DNA of 40,151 nt from an uncultured Faecalibacterium sp. (GCA_934525325.1 CAKSZE010000010.1:1-40151), one strand, 5' to 3'. Counted from the first letter of the stretch, positions 7,581 through 16,311 are shown. Program-made: numbers and translations. The notes: generated by a model not told the origin, from the letters alone.

Positions 7581-7607
7581 GTATGCCGCCGCGTAGCGGC
7601 GGCATAC
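7581..7607. other. 12-bp perfect hairpin upstream of the Nudix gene
   Basis: GTATGCCGCCGC and GCGGCGGCATAC pair around a GTA loop. It has no U-tract and lies about 55 nt before the Nudix start. It could be a leader structure or a small palindromic repeat. Confidence 0.5.
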
Positions 7608-7663
7608 GGTAAGCATTCTCGCCCTCTGGCGAAAAAACATCGGACAAAAAAGGAGACCTACCC

Positions 7664-8173
7664 ATGAACTTAGGCGCATTTATGGACCCGGAATTTCCCA
7701 TTTTCAGCACCACCCTTTGCTATCTGGAGCGGGAGGACGCCTACCTGATGCTGCATCGCATCAAAAAGCAGGACGACTACAACCACGACAAATGGGTGGG
7801 CGTGGGCGGCAAATTTGAGCGGTTTGAAAGCCCGGAGGACTGCCTTGTGCGGGAGGTGCGGGAGGAGACCGGCCTGACCCTGACGCGCTACCGCGCCCGG
7901 GGGCTGCTGACCTTTGTGTGGGGCAACATGACCGAGTTCATCCACCTGTACACCGCCGACCGGTGGGAGGGCGAGATGATAAGGGGCGATGCCTGCGCCG
8001 AGGGCGAATTGCAGTGGGTGCAAAAGACCGCGGTGCAAACGCTGCCCATCTGGGAGGGGGACAAGCTCTTTTTCCGTCTGCTGGAGGAAGAGCACCCCTA
8101 CTTTTCCCTCAAGCTGGTGTATGACGGCGACACCCTCAAGCAGGCCGTGCTGGACGGCAAGCGCATCGTATAA
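7664..8173 (+). CDS. Nudix hydrolase (MutT/8-oxo-dGTPase-like)
   Basis: This 169-residue protein carries a full Nudix box, beginning GGKFERFESPEDC at residue 48 and ending REVREETG at about 63-70. This matches Gx5Ex7REUxEExGU with all catalytic glutamates. The companion residues HRIKKQDDYNHDKWVGVGG resemble Gram-positive MutT-type 8-oxo-dGTP diphosphatases, which remove oxidised nucleotides, but substrate assignment from sequence is uncertain. The ribosome site AGGAG lies 8 nt from the ATG. It stands alone on the plus strand. Confidence 0.88.
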   Translation: MNLGAFMDPEFPIFSTTLCYLEREDAYLMLHRIKKQDDYNHDKWVGVGGKFERFESPEDCLVREVREETGLTLTRYRARGLLTFVWGNMTEFIHLYTADRWEGEMIRGDACAEGELQWVQKTAVQTLPIWEGDKLFFRLLEEEHPYFSLKLVYDGDTLKQAVLDGKRIV

Positions 8174-8309
8174 AAATGTACGGATGCAGAGACCTATGGT
8201 GGGATGCAACTGTTTGGATAAAATAGACATAAAAAGAAAAGATTTTTCAGCACTTAAAGCAGGACGCGTGCAGAAAAAACAAAAAATACTGACAGATGTG
8301 CCATCAAAT

Positions 8310-8321
8310 AAGGACTTTTGA
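8310..8321 (+). promoter_or_regulatory. Motif shared by nagE and nagA upstream regions
   Basis: AAGGACTTTTGA is identical to 10062-10073 upstream of nagA. It lies about 55 nt before the nagE -10. The shared use suggests one regulator for both genes. Confidence 0.45.
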
Positions 8322-8371
8322 CGCATTTTGATAGAAAAAAGAAAAAACCACTTTCTTTTTTTGCAAAAATA

Positions 8372-8380
8372 TGTTACTAT
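8372..8380 (+). promoter_or_regulatory. Extended -10 promoter of nagE
   Basis: TGTTACTAT forms an extended -10 (TG plus TACTAT) with only a weak -35-like TTTCTT at 17 nt, which suggests dependence on an activator. Confidence 0.45.
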
Positions 8381-8458
8381 TCTGTTACGGAACTATGGAC
8401 AGCCTGCAACCAGAGACTGTCTGTAAACACAAACATTCTTTAAGGAGGAATGTGTCTT

Positions 8459-9925
8459 ATGATGAAGTATCTCCAGAAACTGGGCAAAGCTCTGATGCTT
8501 CCCGTCGCTGTGCTGCCGATCTGCGGCATCCTGATGGGTCTTGGTTATGCCCTCGCTCCGGGCGTTATGGGCGTTCCCGGTGCACCGACTTCCGGCGCAG
8601 CATACACCGTCGGCTTCCTGCTGGTCAAGGCAGGCGGCGCTCTGATCGATAACATGGCATGGCTGTTCGCCATCGGTGCCGCTGTCGGCCTTGCTGACAA
8701 CGATGGTACCGCAGGTCTGGCCGGTCTGGTCAGCTTCCTGATGATGCAGCAGCTGCTGAACCCCGGCGTGGTCAGCATGGTGCGCACTCTGGAAGAGGGC
8801 ACCGCTACCTACATCGCCTTCCAGAAGGTCGCCGGCAACTCCTTCATCGGCATTCTGGCCGCTATTGTGGGTGCTGCCTGCTACAACAAGTTCAAGAATA
8901 TCCAGCTGCCTGACTGGCTGGCATTCTTCTCCGGCAAGCGCTTCGTTGCAATTGCTACCGGCGTGATCTCCATTCTGGTGTCCGTTGTTCTGCTGTTCGT
9001 CTGGCCCGTCATCTTCGACGCTCTGGTCGCAATCGGCAACGGCATCGCTGGCATGGACGGCATCGGCGCCGGCATCTACGCCTTCCTGAACCGTCTGCTC
9101 ATCCCCACCGGCCTGCACCACGCTCTGAACAACGTGTTCTGGTTCGATACCATCGGTCTGGGCGACCTGAGCCACTTCTGGGCTGGCGAGACTTCCGCTG
9201 ATGTGGGCTGGAGCCTTGGTATGTATATGTCCGGCTTCTTCCCCTGCATGATGTTCGGTATCCTGGGCGCTGCTCTGGCTATGATCAAGACCGCTAAGAA
9301 CAAGAAGGCCGCTATCGGTCTGGTTCTGTCCGCTGCAATCTGCGCATTCGTCTGCGGCGTTACCGAGCCCTTCGAGTTCGGCTTCATGTTCCTGTGCTTC
9401 CCGCTGTACGTTGTGTACTCCGCTCTGTACGGCATCTTCACCATCATCACCTACTACTCCGGTTTCCGTGCTGGCTTCTGCTTCTCCGCAGGCGCTACCG
9501 ACCTGGTGTTCTCCGCTTCTCTGCCCGCAGCTGCTAAGACTTGGATGATCATTCCTCTGGGCATCGCAGCATTCCTGGTGTTCTACTTCGTGTTCTACTT
9601 CGCTATCACCAAGTACGACCTGAAGACCCCCGGCCGTGAGGATGACGACGAGGAAGCTGAGAAGAAGGTCGTTCTGGCTAACAACAACTACACCGAAGTC
9701 GCTTCTGCTGTTCTGGCTGCTGTCGGCGGCAAGGAGAACGTGAAGGACGTTGGTTACTGCGCAACCCGTCTGCGTTTTGAGGTGAAGGATAACGCTAAGG
9801 TCGACGAGAAGGCCGTCAAGGCTGCCGGTGCTGCCGGTGTCATCCGTCCCAGCAAGAACGCTTGCCAGGTCATCATCGGCACCAAGGTGCAGTTCGTGTA
9901 CGACGAGCTGAAGAAGATGCTGTGA
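8459..9925 (+). CDS. nagE: PTS N-acetylglucosamine transporter subunit EIICB
   Basis: This 488-residue protein has a multi-helix EIIC domain of the glucose/GlcNAc class (about 1-395), containing LIPTGLHHALNN and GVTEPFEFGFMF. An acidic linker follows, then an EIIB domain (about 410-488) with GYCATRLRF, where Cys434 accepts phosphate. It imports and phosphorylates GlcNAc; the assignment over glucose rests on the sequence type and the nagA gene directly downstream. It lacks a fused EIIA domain, which is probably supplied by the crr gene at 11381. Two ATGs follow AAGGAGG; the one at 10 nt spacing was chosen, and the next codon is also possible. An even earlier ATG is too close to the ribosome site. 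Very uniform codon choice suggests high expression. Confidence 0.9.
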   Translation: MMKYLQKLGKALMLPVAVLPICGILMGLGYALAPGVMGVPGAPTSGAAYTVGFLLVKAGGALIDNMAWLFAIGAAVGLADNDGTAGLAGLVSFLMMQQLLNPGVVSMVRTLEEGTATYIAFQKVAGNSFIGILAAIVGAACYNKFKNIQLPDWLAFFSGKRFVAIATGVISILVSVVLLFVWPVIFDALVAIGNGIAGMDGIGAGIYAFLNRLLIPTGLHHALNNVFWFDTIGLGDLSHFWAGETSADVGWSLGMYMSGFFPCMMFGILGAALAMIKTAKNKKAAIGLVLSAAICAFVCGVTEPFEFGFMFLCFPLYVVYSALYGIFTIITYYSGFRAGFCFSAGATDLVFSASLPAAAKTWMIIPLGIAAFLVFYFVFYFAITKYDLKTPGREDDDEEAEKKVVLANNNYTEVASAVLAAVGGKENVKDVGYCATRLRFEVKDNAKVDEKAVKAAGAAGVIRPSKNACQVIIGTKVQFVYDELKKML

Positions 9926-9982
9926 TCCTGCACTTCTGAAAAGAATGAACTGCAAAAGTCTGGTTGATTTTGCAGTATGAAC

Positions 9983-10034
9983 CGGGCCGCCGGGGGCGGG
10001 GTGCACAGCGCCCCCTCCCGGCGGCCCGCTTTTT
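9983..10034 (+). terminator. Terminator of nagE
   Basis: CGGGCCGCCGGG (9983-9994) pairs with CCCGGCGGCCCG (10018-10029), encloses a GC-rich inner pairing and is followed by CTTTTT. Confidence 0.85.
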
Positions 10035-10061
10035 GTACACAGCGGTACAATGTTCACACAA

Positions 10062-10096
10062 AAGGACTTTTGAAAAAACACCCGGCGTGCTATACT
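10062..10096 (+). promoter_or_regulatory. nagA promoter with shared operator-like motif
   Basis: The -10 is TATACT (10091-10096). AAGGACTTTTGA (10062-10073) overlaps the -35 position and is part of the palindrome CAAAAG-GA-CTTTTG. The same 12-mer lies before nagE. Confidence 0.5.
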
Positions 10097-10128
10097 GGGT
10101 GAAAAAGAAGAAAGAACGAGGTGTTTTT

Positions 10129-11256
10129 ATGATCCTTCAGAATGCACTGGTCTATACCCCGCGCCACACCTTTGAGCGCGGCACCATCGTTATCCGCGAT
10201 GGCCGCATCGTGCCCTTTGCCGCCCCGGAAGAGGGCGAGGAGGTGCTGGACGCCGAGGGTCTGTACGCCCTGCCGGGCCTTGTGGATATCCACTTCCACG
10301 GGGCGATGGGCAAGGATTTCTGCGACGGCACCGAGGAGGCCATCCAGACGCTGGCGGATTTTGAGGCCAGCAAGGGTGTGCTGGCCATCTGCCCCGCTAC
10401 CATGACCTACCCGGAGGAGATCCTGAACAAGGTGATGGACGCTGCTGCCGCCCATAAAAACGGCAAGGGTGCCGACCTTGTGGGCATCAACATGGAGGGC
10501 CCCTTCATCAGCCCCAAAAAGGTGGGCGCGCAGAATCCGGAGTATGTGCAGGGCGCAGACGCCGCCATGTTCCGCCGCCTGCAGAAGCGTGCAAACGGTC
10601 TGATCAAGCTGGTGGACGTTGCCCCCGAGGAGCCGGGCAATCTGGACTTTATCAAGGAGTGCCATAACGAGGTGCGCATCTCCATCGCCCACACCTGCAC
10701 CGACTACGACACCGCCGTCAAGGCTTTTGAGGCCGGTGCCACCCACATGACCCACCTGTACAACGCCATGCCCGGCATCACTCACCGTGCACCCGGCCCC
10801 ATCATTGCGGCCATGGAGCACGACGCCGAGGTGGAGCTCATCACCGATAACGTACACATCCACCCCGCCATGGTGCGGTTCACCTTCAACACCTTCGGGG
10901 ACGACCGCATCTGCCTGATTGCAGACAGTGCCATGTCCTGCGGCCTGCCGGACGGCCAGTACAGTCTGGGCGGACAGGCCATCACGGTCAAGGGACCCCG
11001 CGCTACCCTGACCGAGCACCCGGACACCATTGCGGGCAGCAACACCTGCCTGTACGACTGCATGAAGCGCGCTGTGCTGGAGATGAACGTGCCGCTGGAA
11101 AGCGCTGTCCGCGCCGCCAGCGAGACCCCCGCCAAGAGCATCGGCGTGGATAACGACTACGGCAGCCTTGCCGCCGGACGCTACGGCAACGTCATCCTTG
11201 CGGATAAGGAGCTGAACCTCAAGGCCGTCATCCAGAAGGGCGTCCGCATCGTCTGA
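10129..11256 (+). CDS. nagA: N-acetylglucosamine-6-phosphate deacetylase
   Basis: This 375-residue amidohydrolase removes acetate from GlcNAc-6-P to give glucosamine-6-P. It has GLVDIHFHG with His55 and His57, NMEGPF with metal ligand Glu123, IAHTCTD with His188, THMTHLYNAM with His209, and IADS with catalytic Asp266. The order and length match NagA. The ATG follows GAGG at 7 nt. It sits after nagE with its own promoter and a strong terminator between, so the two are coordinated but separately transcribed. No glucosamine-6-P deaminase (nagB) lies in this window. Confidence 0.93.
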   Translation: MILQNALVYTPRHTFERGTIVIRDGRIVPFAAPEEGEEVLDAEGLYALPGLVDIHFHGAMGKDFCDGTEEAIQTLADFEASKGVLAICPATMTYPEEILNKVMDAAAAHKNGKGADLVGINMEGPFISPKKVGAQNPEYVQGADAAMFRRLQKRANGLIKLVDVAPEEPGNLDFIKECHNEVRISIAHTCTDYDTAVKAFEAGATHMTHLYNAMPGITHRAPGPIIAAMEHDAEVELITDNVHIHPAMVRFTFNTFGDDRICLIADSAMSCGLPDGQYSLGGQAITVKGPRATLTEHPDTIAGSNTCLYDCMKRAVLEMNVPLESAVRAASETPAKSIGVDNDYGSLAAGRYGNVILADKELNLKAVIQKGVRIV

Positions 11257-11331
11257 ACCTTGTAAAAAAAAAAGCGATGCCGGGCAGCCGCAGACTGCCC
11301 GGCATCACGCTGTAAAAAGATGCTTTCCGCA

Positions 11332-11367
11332 AAAAGAGGCCGCTGCGCAATCGCAGCGGCCTCTTTT
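11332..11367. terminator. Bidirectional terminator between nagA and crr
   Basis: A perfect 16-bp stem (11332-11347 with 11352-11367) has A-runs on one side and T-runs on the other, so it can serve both convergent genes. A second stem at about 11278-11308 (GATGCCGGGCAG with CTGCCCGGCATC) lies closer to nagA. Confidence 0.9.
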
Positions 11368-11380
11368 GTGATGCAGAAAA

Positions 11381-11893
11381 TCAGACCTTGAACAGCGGGG
11401 TGCCGGGAGCGACATCGCCCTCTGCCAGCATCTTCACTTCGTCGCCCGCACCATCGGTCACGATGATGGCGGTGGCGGTGGGGTGGCCGGCGGCGCGGAT
11501 GGCGTCCAGATCCACCTTCAGCAGCGGGGTGCCGGCGGTGACCTTCTGGTTTTCCTTGACCAGAACGGTAAAGCCCTGACCCTTCATGTCCACGGTGTCC
11601 ATGCCGACGTGGATCAGCAGCTCGATGCCGTCGTTGCTGGTGATGCCGACAGCGTGCAGGGTGGTGGCGATCTGGGTCACAGTGCCGTCAAAGGGGGCGT
11701 ACACGGTGTCACCGGTGGGCTCGATGCCGCAGCCGGGGCCCAGAATACCCTGTGCGAAGGTCTCATCCGGGATGTCGGCCTGTGCCAGCACCTTGCCCTG
11801 CAGCGGGGTCAGCACGGTCTTGCTCTGGTTGGTGAACTTAGCGGTGTTTTCGTCCTTGGACTTGCCGCCAAAAAGCTTGTCAAAAAAACCCAT
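11381..11893 (-). CDS. crr: PTS glucose-type EIIA subunit
   Basis: This 170-residue EIIA-Glc-type protein has TLHAVGI with His80 and ELLIHVGMDTV with His95, the phosphorylated histidine. A central APFDGTV and C-terminal DEVKMLAEGDV segment complete the fold. It passes phosphate from HPr to the EIIB domain; the nearby nagE lacks EIIA, so it probably serves that transporter. The N-terminal MGFFDKLFGGKSK is a basic amphipathic stretch like that of stand-alone EIIA-Glc. The start was chosen because AAGGA lies 9 nt from this ATG; the ATG three codons upstream is fused to the ribosome site. Confidence 0.9.
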   Translation of the reverse strand: MGFFDKLFGGKSKDENTAKFTNQSKTVLTPLQGKVLAQADIPDETFAQGILGPGCGIEPTGDTVYAPFDGTVTQIATTLHAVGITSNDGIELLIHVGMDTVDMKGQGFTVLVKENQKVTAGTPLLKVDLDAIRAAGHPTATAIIVTDGAGDEVKMLAEGDVAPGTPLFKV

Positions 11894-11976
11894 AAGTATC
11901 ATTCCTTCCTGTCATCATACAGGGACGGCAAAGGTAACAAAATGTTTGCCGACCCTGAAGTGTTTACCTGTATAAA

Positions 11977-12005
11977 AAGATACCATATCGCGCACCAAAA
12001 TGCAA
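11977..12005 (-). promoter_or_regulatory. Putative crr promoter
   Basis: On the minus strand, TTGCAT (12000-12005), a 17-nt spacer and TATCTT (11977-11982). Confidence 0.45.
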
Positions 12006-12063
12006 GAAAAGCGGATACTTTTTCTCTATGTTGCCGGAGCGCAGGGTGCGTTTTGTTTTGCGC

Positions 12064-12104
12064 AAAAATGGGACACCGGGGCGTCTGCAAACGCCCGGTG
12101 CCCC
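12064..12104 (-). terminator. Terminator of the GH112 operon
   Basis: On the minus strand, GGGCACCGGGCGT pairs with ACGCCCCGGTGTCCC with one bulge, followed by ATTTTTG. It lies just after the phosphorylase stop codon. Confidence 0.75.
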
Positions 12105-12122
12105 GAAGGGATACTTTCTCGC

Positions 12123-14285
12123 TTAGCCGATCTCGTACCACCTGATCTCGTTGGCGTCCAGATGCAGCGCAAAGCTGCTGCCGCCGGTGGTATAAACGGT
12201 GGTATCCTGCGGCTCGTAGGTGTTGTTCACCACGCAGTACTTGCCGTTTTTAACGTAGGCGTGCACTTCTACATTATAGTTGGAACTGAACCATGTGTGC
12301 AGCTGCTCCTCGCTGTGGGCGCTCCACAGGATGGCGCGGTACAGGGTGCGGCTGTTGGCAAAGCTGTACGGCACGCCGCTGATGTACACGGCACGGCCCT
12401 TGCCGAAGTCGTGGGCAGCCATCTGCACTTCCTTGTTCCGCTGCACCAGCACCTCGGTGCCCTCGAGGGCGTAGATGTTCTTTTTGCCCTCGCCAAAGTC
12501 CACGGGCTGGTCGGCATCCTGCAGGATGAAGTGGTCCGGGTGTTCTTCCCAGTTGTACTTGTCGTAGTTGAGGGTGAAGCCGTTTTCTTCCTCCACGCCC
12601 AGCACGCTTGCAAGCTGGAGAATGTGGCCCTGATACGGGTGACCGGAAGGCTCACCCACGCCGATAAAACCGCCGCCGTTCCAGACGAACTTGCGGATAG
12701 CGGAGGAGATCTCCGGGTCTTCCCACCAGATGCCGCCGGTGTGTGCGGTGTCGGCATCGCCGACATTGATAATGACATCCAACGAATCCAGCAGATGCGG
12801 GTCGTTCTTGATATCCTCAAAGTTGATAAACTTCACATCAAAGGGCGCGCCGGACAGCATCTCAATGACACCGGCATAGCTATAGTTCTGCTTGTAATAG
12901 AGGGCGTGATGCACCATATGGCAGCCCCAAGCCCGCATTTTGCCCCAGCAGTTCAGCACGGCCACTCGCTTGACACAGTAGGGTGTTGTGCCCTTGATGT
13001 TCTCGTACAGTTCGCGGAACTCGTTGCAGACGCTCTCCACGTAGTCCACGAACTCCGGGAACTGCAAGGCCAGTTTCAGATAGCCGCCATAGCCGATGCG
13101 GTCGATGGGCTTGCGCAGGATGGCGCGGCGGGCTGTGACCCAGTTCTCCTTGGCTTCCCGCACCGGGTCGCCGCCCTCGTGGAAGGTGTCCGGGAAGAAG
13201 TACGGCAGGAAACGGCCCTCGGTGTACTTCACGCCCTCAATGTCAGAGATCAGGCGCAGGGTGGAGCCGTTGCCCACGCTGCCTACCACGGCATCCAGTC
13301 CGATGGTCTTGAACTCCGGCATGAAGGGCTCGGTGCCGATCCAGTGATCGCCGAGGAACATCATGGCTTCGCAGCCGCACTCGTGGGTGATGTCCACCAT
13401 TTCTTTGGCCAGCTTTGCAACTTCCCGCCGCTGGAACGCCTGAAAATCACGGTATTCCTTGCTGGGTACGCGATACTGGTTGTTGTAGTAGCCCTGATCG
13501 ATGATGTACTCCGGGCGGAACTTGTAGCCCACTTCCTGCTCAAACTGATTCAGGATGTAAGGGCTGACCGAAGCGGAGTAGCCGTACCAGTCCACAAACT
13601 TTTCCCGCTTCAGTTCATCGAAGATCAGGGTGAACTGGTGGAAGAAGGTGGTGTAGCGGATGACGTTCACATACGGATGTTCCTGGATGAACTTCCGCAG
13701 ACGTTCCATCGAATATTTGTGGGTCTTGGGCTGACGCACATCAAAGGTGATCTGGTGTTCAAAGTTCGTCCAGCCGTTGGTGGTAGCGTTGTACATATGC
13801 ACCGGGTCCCAGATGAGGTAGGCCAGAAAACTGACGGTATACTCATGGAACGGTACGGCCTGCACGGTCACGCTGCCGTCCGCATAGCTCCACTGTTCCG
13901 GCGGCACGGGCTGACCGGTGGTTCGGTCCATGACCTCCCACCAGCGGGTGATGTCGTCGTTGGTGTTCACCTGCATCAACTCCGGGCTGATGCCCTTCAT
14001 CAGCGGGATGGTGACCGTGTCGCCGGGTGCGGTGTAGAAGCCGGTCATGATGTAGCACTGCTGCACCTCGTCCGGGTTCGCCTTGGCCCATGCGTTATCC
14101 TTGCGGGTGGTATAATAGGTGGAGTAGATCTTTGCATCGGCATCCTTCAGCTGCTGCGGAAAGTCGGTGCCGTCACAGTCGCGGATGGCATCTGCACCCC
14201 ACTTTTTCAGAATTTCCAGCGTTTCGGGCACCACGTCCAAGTCGGTGGGGATGGTCACGCGCCCGGACTTTCTTGTTTCATCCAT
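12123..14285 (-). CDS. 1,3-beta-galactosyl-N-acetylhexosamine phosphorylase (GH112)
   Basis: This 720-residue cytoplasmic enzyme cleaves galacto-N-biose and/or lacto-N-biose with phosphate, giving galactose-1-P and GalNAc or GlcNAc. The whole length resembles GH112: an N-terminal GRVTIPTDLDVVPET, and FLGDHWIGTEP in which the Asp is residue 313, the same number as the catalytic acid I recall for the Bifidobacterium enzyme. The C-terminal half is glutamine-amidotransferase-like (VIINVGDADTAHTGG). There is no signal peptide. It is the last gene of the ABC importer operon, which presumably brings the disaccharide in. Preference for mucin-type or milk-type substrate cannot be read from sequence. 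Confidence 0.93.
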   Translation of the reverse strand: MDETRKSGRVTIPTDLDVVPETLEILKKWGADAIRDCDGTDFPQQLKDADAKIYSTYYTTRKDNAWAKANPDEVQQCYIMTGFYTAPGDTVTIPLMKGISPELMQVNTNDDITRWWEVMDRTTGQPVPPEQWSYADGSVTVQAVPFHEYTVSFLAYLIWDPVHMYNATTNGWTNFEHQITFDVRQPKTHKYSMERLRKFIQEHPYVNVIRYTTFFHQFTLIFDELKREKFVDWYGYSASVSPYILNQFEQEVGYKFRPEYIIDQGYYNNQYRVPSKEYRDFQAFQRREVAKLAKEMVDITHECGCEAMMFLGDHWIGTEPFMPEFKTIGLDAVVGSVGNGSTLRLISDIEGVKYTEGRFLPYFFPDTFHEGGDPVREAKENWVTARRAILRKPIDRIGYGGYLKLALQFPEFVDYVESVCNEFRELYENIKGTTPYCVKRVAVLNCWGKMRAWGCHMVHHALYYKQNYSYAGVIEMLSGAPFDVKFINFEDIKNDPHLLDSLDVIINVGDADTAHTGGIWWEDPEISSAIRKFVWNGGGFIGVGEPSGHPYQGHILQLASVLGVEEENGFTLNYDKYNWEEHPDHFILQDADQPVDFGEGKKNIYALEGTEVLVQRNKEVQMAAHDFGKGRAVYISGVPYSFANSRTLYRAILWSAHSEEQLHTWFSSNYNVEVHAYVKNGKYCVVNNTYEPQDTTVYTTGGSSFALHLDANEIRWYEIG

Positions 14286-14314
14286 AGGGATTCTCCTTTA
14301 CCTCTCTCTTATCC

Positions 14315-14506
14315 TTAATCCTGATAGGTCGCATTGTAAATAGCCAGCACAGCCAGCAGCAGCGCTACACCCACCAGCATGATGCCAAGCCCTGCCAGTT
14401 GTCCGGTCATTTTCCAGCCGGAGACTACCAGCACCAGTGCCAGCACAAACAGCACCAGCATCAGTACCATGCGCAGGGCGGGATGCTCTTTCCAGTATGC
14501 TTTCAT
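14315..14506 (-). CDS. Small two-helix membrane protein of the sugar ABC operon
   Basis: This 63-residue protein is mostly two hydrophobic helices (about 12-30 and 36-57) with a short polar start, MKAYWKEHPALRM. It sits between the second permease gene (11 nt) and the GH112 gene (29 nt), so it is part of the operon. It resembles small proteins seen beside sugar ABC permeases in Firmicutes (possibly DUF6903; not verified). It may be an accessory of the permease complex. AAGGTGA upstream is a weak ribosome site, and translation may be coupled to the permease gene. Confidence 0.75.
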   Translation of the reverse strand: MKAYWKEHPALRMVLMLVLFVLALVLVVSGWKMTGQLAGLGIMLVGVALLLAVLAIYNATYQD

Positions 14507-14517
14507 CGTCTGTCACC

Positions 14518-15414
14518 TTAACCTTTCAGGCCGCCCACGGTCATGCCCTGCGTCAGCTGCCGCTGCACGCAGATGTACAAGATCAGGGTGGGCAGCATTA
14601 CCAGCACAAGACCTGCGTACATGGTGCCGTACTGGGCGGCGCTCTGCTGCGCCTGCATCAGGTTCAAAAGACCGACCGGCAGGGTGCGGGGCGCCTTGGT
14701 GGAGCTCATCAGGGTCATGGAGATGATATACTCGTTCCAGAAGGACAGGAAGTTGAACAGGATGATGGTGATGATGGAGGGCTTTGCCATGGGAAAGATG
14801 ATGCGGGTCATGGTGGAAAAGTAGCTTGCACCGTCGATGTAGGCGGCCTCCTCAAAATCGTGGGGCAGGGTGGCAAAGTAGCCCGACAGCAGGTAGATGG
14901 TAAAGGGCAGCGCAGTGGCGGCGTATACCACCGCCAGCACCACCAGATTGTTCAGCAGAAAGCCGCTGCCAAAGTGGCTTTTCAGCCACACATCGCCGTC
15001 CCGCAGCATCAAAAAGATGGGCACTACGATGTAGTTCACGTTGATGAACAGGCCCGCCATGAACAGGGTGTTCAGCAGCCTGCGCGCCTTGAAGTGGAAG
15101 CGGGACAGGCAGTAGGCGGCGGGCAGGGCAACGACCAGCAGCAGCGCCAGCGCCAGTGCGGTGACGATGACTGAATTGAGCATGTATTCGCCCATTTGGG
15201 CACCGTTCCATGCGTTGACGAAGTTCTGCCAGTAGAACCCGGCGGGCAGTGCCCACGGGTTGCCGTAGAACTCGGCATTTTGCTTGATGGAGGCCATGAA
15301 CACCCATGCCACCGGCACGATGATGGTAACGGCCAGCAGAACCAGCACAAAATAGATGAAAAACTTGTACAGACCTTCCGCAGAGCGGGAAGATTTTTCG
15401 GTGGTATTCTGCAT
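14518..15414 (-). CDS. Carbohydrate ABC transporter permease, MalG/LacG type
   Basis: This 298-residue inner-membrane permease has six predicted helices. Its CUT1-type EAA loop, DFEEAAYIDGASYFSTM, contacts the shared ATPase. The N-terminal tail is short and polar (MQNTTEKSSRSAEG). It pairs with the MalF-type permease 12 nt upstream. No ATPase gene is in this operon, so it presumably uses a general MsmK/MsiK-type ATPase encoded elsewhere. The neighbouring GH112 gene suggests galacto-N-biose/lacto-N-biose as substrate. Confidence 0.92.
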   Translation of the reverse strand: MQNTTEKSSRSAEGLYKFFIYFVLVLLAVTIIVPVAWVFMASIKQNAEFYGNPWALPAGFYWQNFVNAWNGAQMGEYMLNSVIVTALALALLLVVALPAAYCLSRFHFKARRLLNTLFMAGLFINVNYIVVPIFLMLRDGDVWLKSHFGSGFLLNNLVVLAVVYAATALPFTIYLLSGYFATLPHDFEEAAYIDGASYFSTMTRIIFPMAKPSIITIILFNFLSFWNEYIISMTLMSSTKAPRTLPVGLLNLMQAQQSAAQYGTMYAGLVLVMLPTLILYICVQRQLTQGMTVGGLKG

Positions 15415-15426
15415 CTTCTTCCCTCC

Positions 15427-16311
15427 TTAAAATTCCAGCGTATCGCGGTTGGTGACCTTGTTGACACAGGCGGACAGGGCAAACGAGAATAGGAAGATGA
15501 CCACGCCGATGGCCATGCTGTACCCGTAAAGACCGGCGTCCTTCTGGCTGTACATATAGCTCAGCGCCACATCCGAGGCACCGTTGGGCCCGCCGCTGGT
15601 CATGGCCTTGACGAAGAGGAAGGCCATGTTGATGGTGGAGATGATAAAGAAGGTCAGGGTGGTGCGGATATTCGTCCAGATGAGGGGGATGGTGATCTGG
15701 AAGAACTGGGTCAGCCGCCCGGCACCGTCCAGATTGGCGCTCTCGTACAGGCTTACCGGCACGGCGGACATGGAAGCCATGTACATGACCATGTAGTAGC
15801 CGATGGCCTGCCACACCATGGCAATGATGATGGAGGGGATGACCAGTTTTTCGCCCTTCCACAGGATGGGGTCGCTCATGTTGCGGAACAGGCCGATGAT
15901 GCTGTTCAGCATGCCGTTTTCCGGTTTATAGATGGCCGAGAAGATGCCGGAGATGACGACCACGGACAGGATGTTGGGGATGTAGAAGATGATGCGGAAA
16001 AAGTTCTGGCCTTTGATCTTTTCCCGGGTGAGGATGGCGGCAAACACCAGTGCAAAGGCAAAGGTGATGATAGTGACCGTTACCACCAGCAGGATCATAT
16101 TCTGCATGGAGCGGATGAACTGGGCATCCCGCAGCAGATGCTGGAAGTTCTTTAGCCCCACAAAGGTCTCGTTGGGGGAATAGGCACCCCGCTCATACAA
16201 ACTCATGCGGAACACGTTGAGGGTGGGCAGGATCATAAAGAGGAAAAACAGGATGGTAGCCGGTGCCACACAGAGAAATACGAACCGTTTGCGGCTTTTA
16301 TCCGTTCTCAT
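15427..16311 (-). CDS. Carbohydrate ABC transporter permease, MalF/UgpA type
   Basis: This 294-residue permease has six predicted helices, a basic cytoplasmic start (MRTDKSRKRFVF) and the EAA loop PVSLYESANLDGAGR near residue 205. It forms the heterodimeric channel with the MalG-type protein encoded next. It is separated from the upstream solute-binding-protein gene by 87 nt that contain a terminator-like hairpin, so it is probably expressed less than the binding protein. Confidence 0.92.
   Translation of the reverse strand: MRTDKSRKRFVFLCVAPATILFFLFMILPTLNVFRMSLYERGAYSPNETFVGLKNFQHLLRDAQFIRSMQNMILLVVTVTIITFAFALVFAAILTREKIKGQNFFRIIFYIPNILSVVVISGIFSAIYKPENGMLNSIIGLFRNMSDPILWKGEKLVIPSIIIAMVWQAIGYYMVMYMASMSAVPVSLYESANLDGAGRLTQFFQITIPLIWTNIRTTLTFFIISTINMAFLFVKAMTSGGPNGASDVALSYMYSQKDAGLYGYSMAIGVVIFLFSFALSACVNKVTNRDTLEF

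Noticed and set aside
8393..10081. A 562-codon minus-strand frame opposite nagE
   Set aside because: Antisense shadow; nagE has full PTS motifs and regular codon use.
12000..14318. A 772-codon open frame opposite the GH112 gene
   Set aside because: Antisense shadow of a well-supported enzyme; no ribosome site or recognisable motif.
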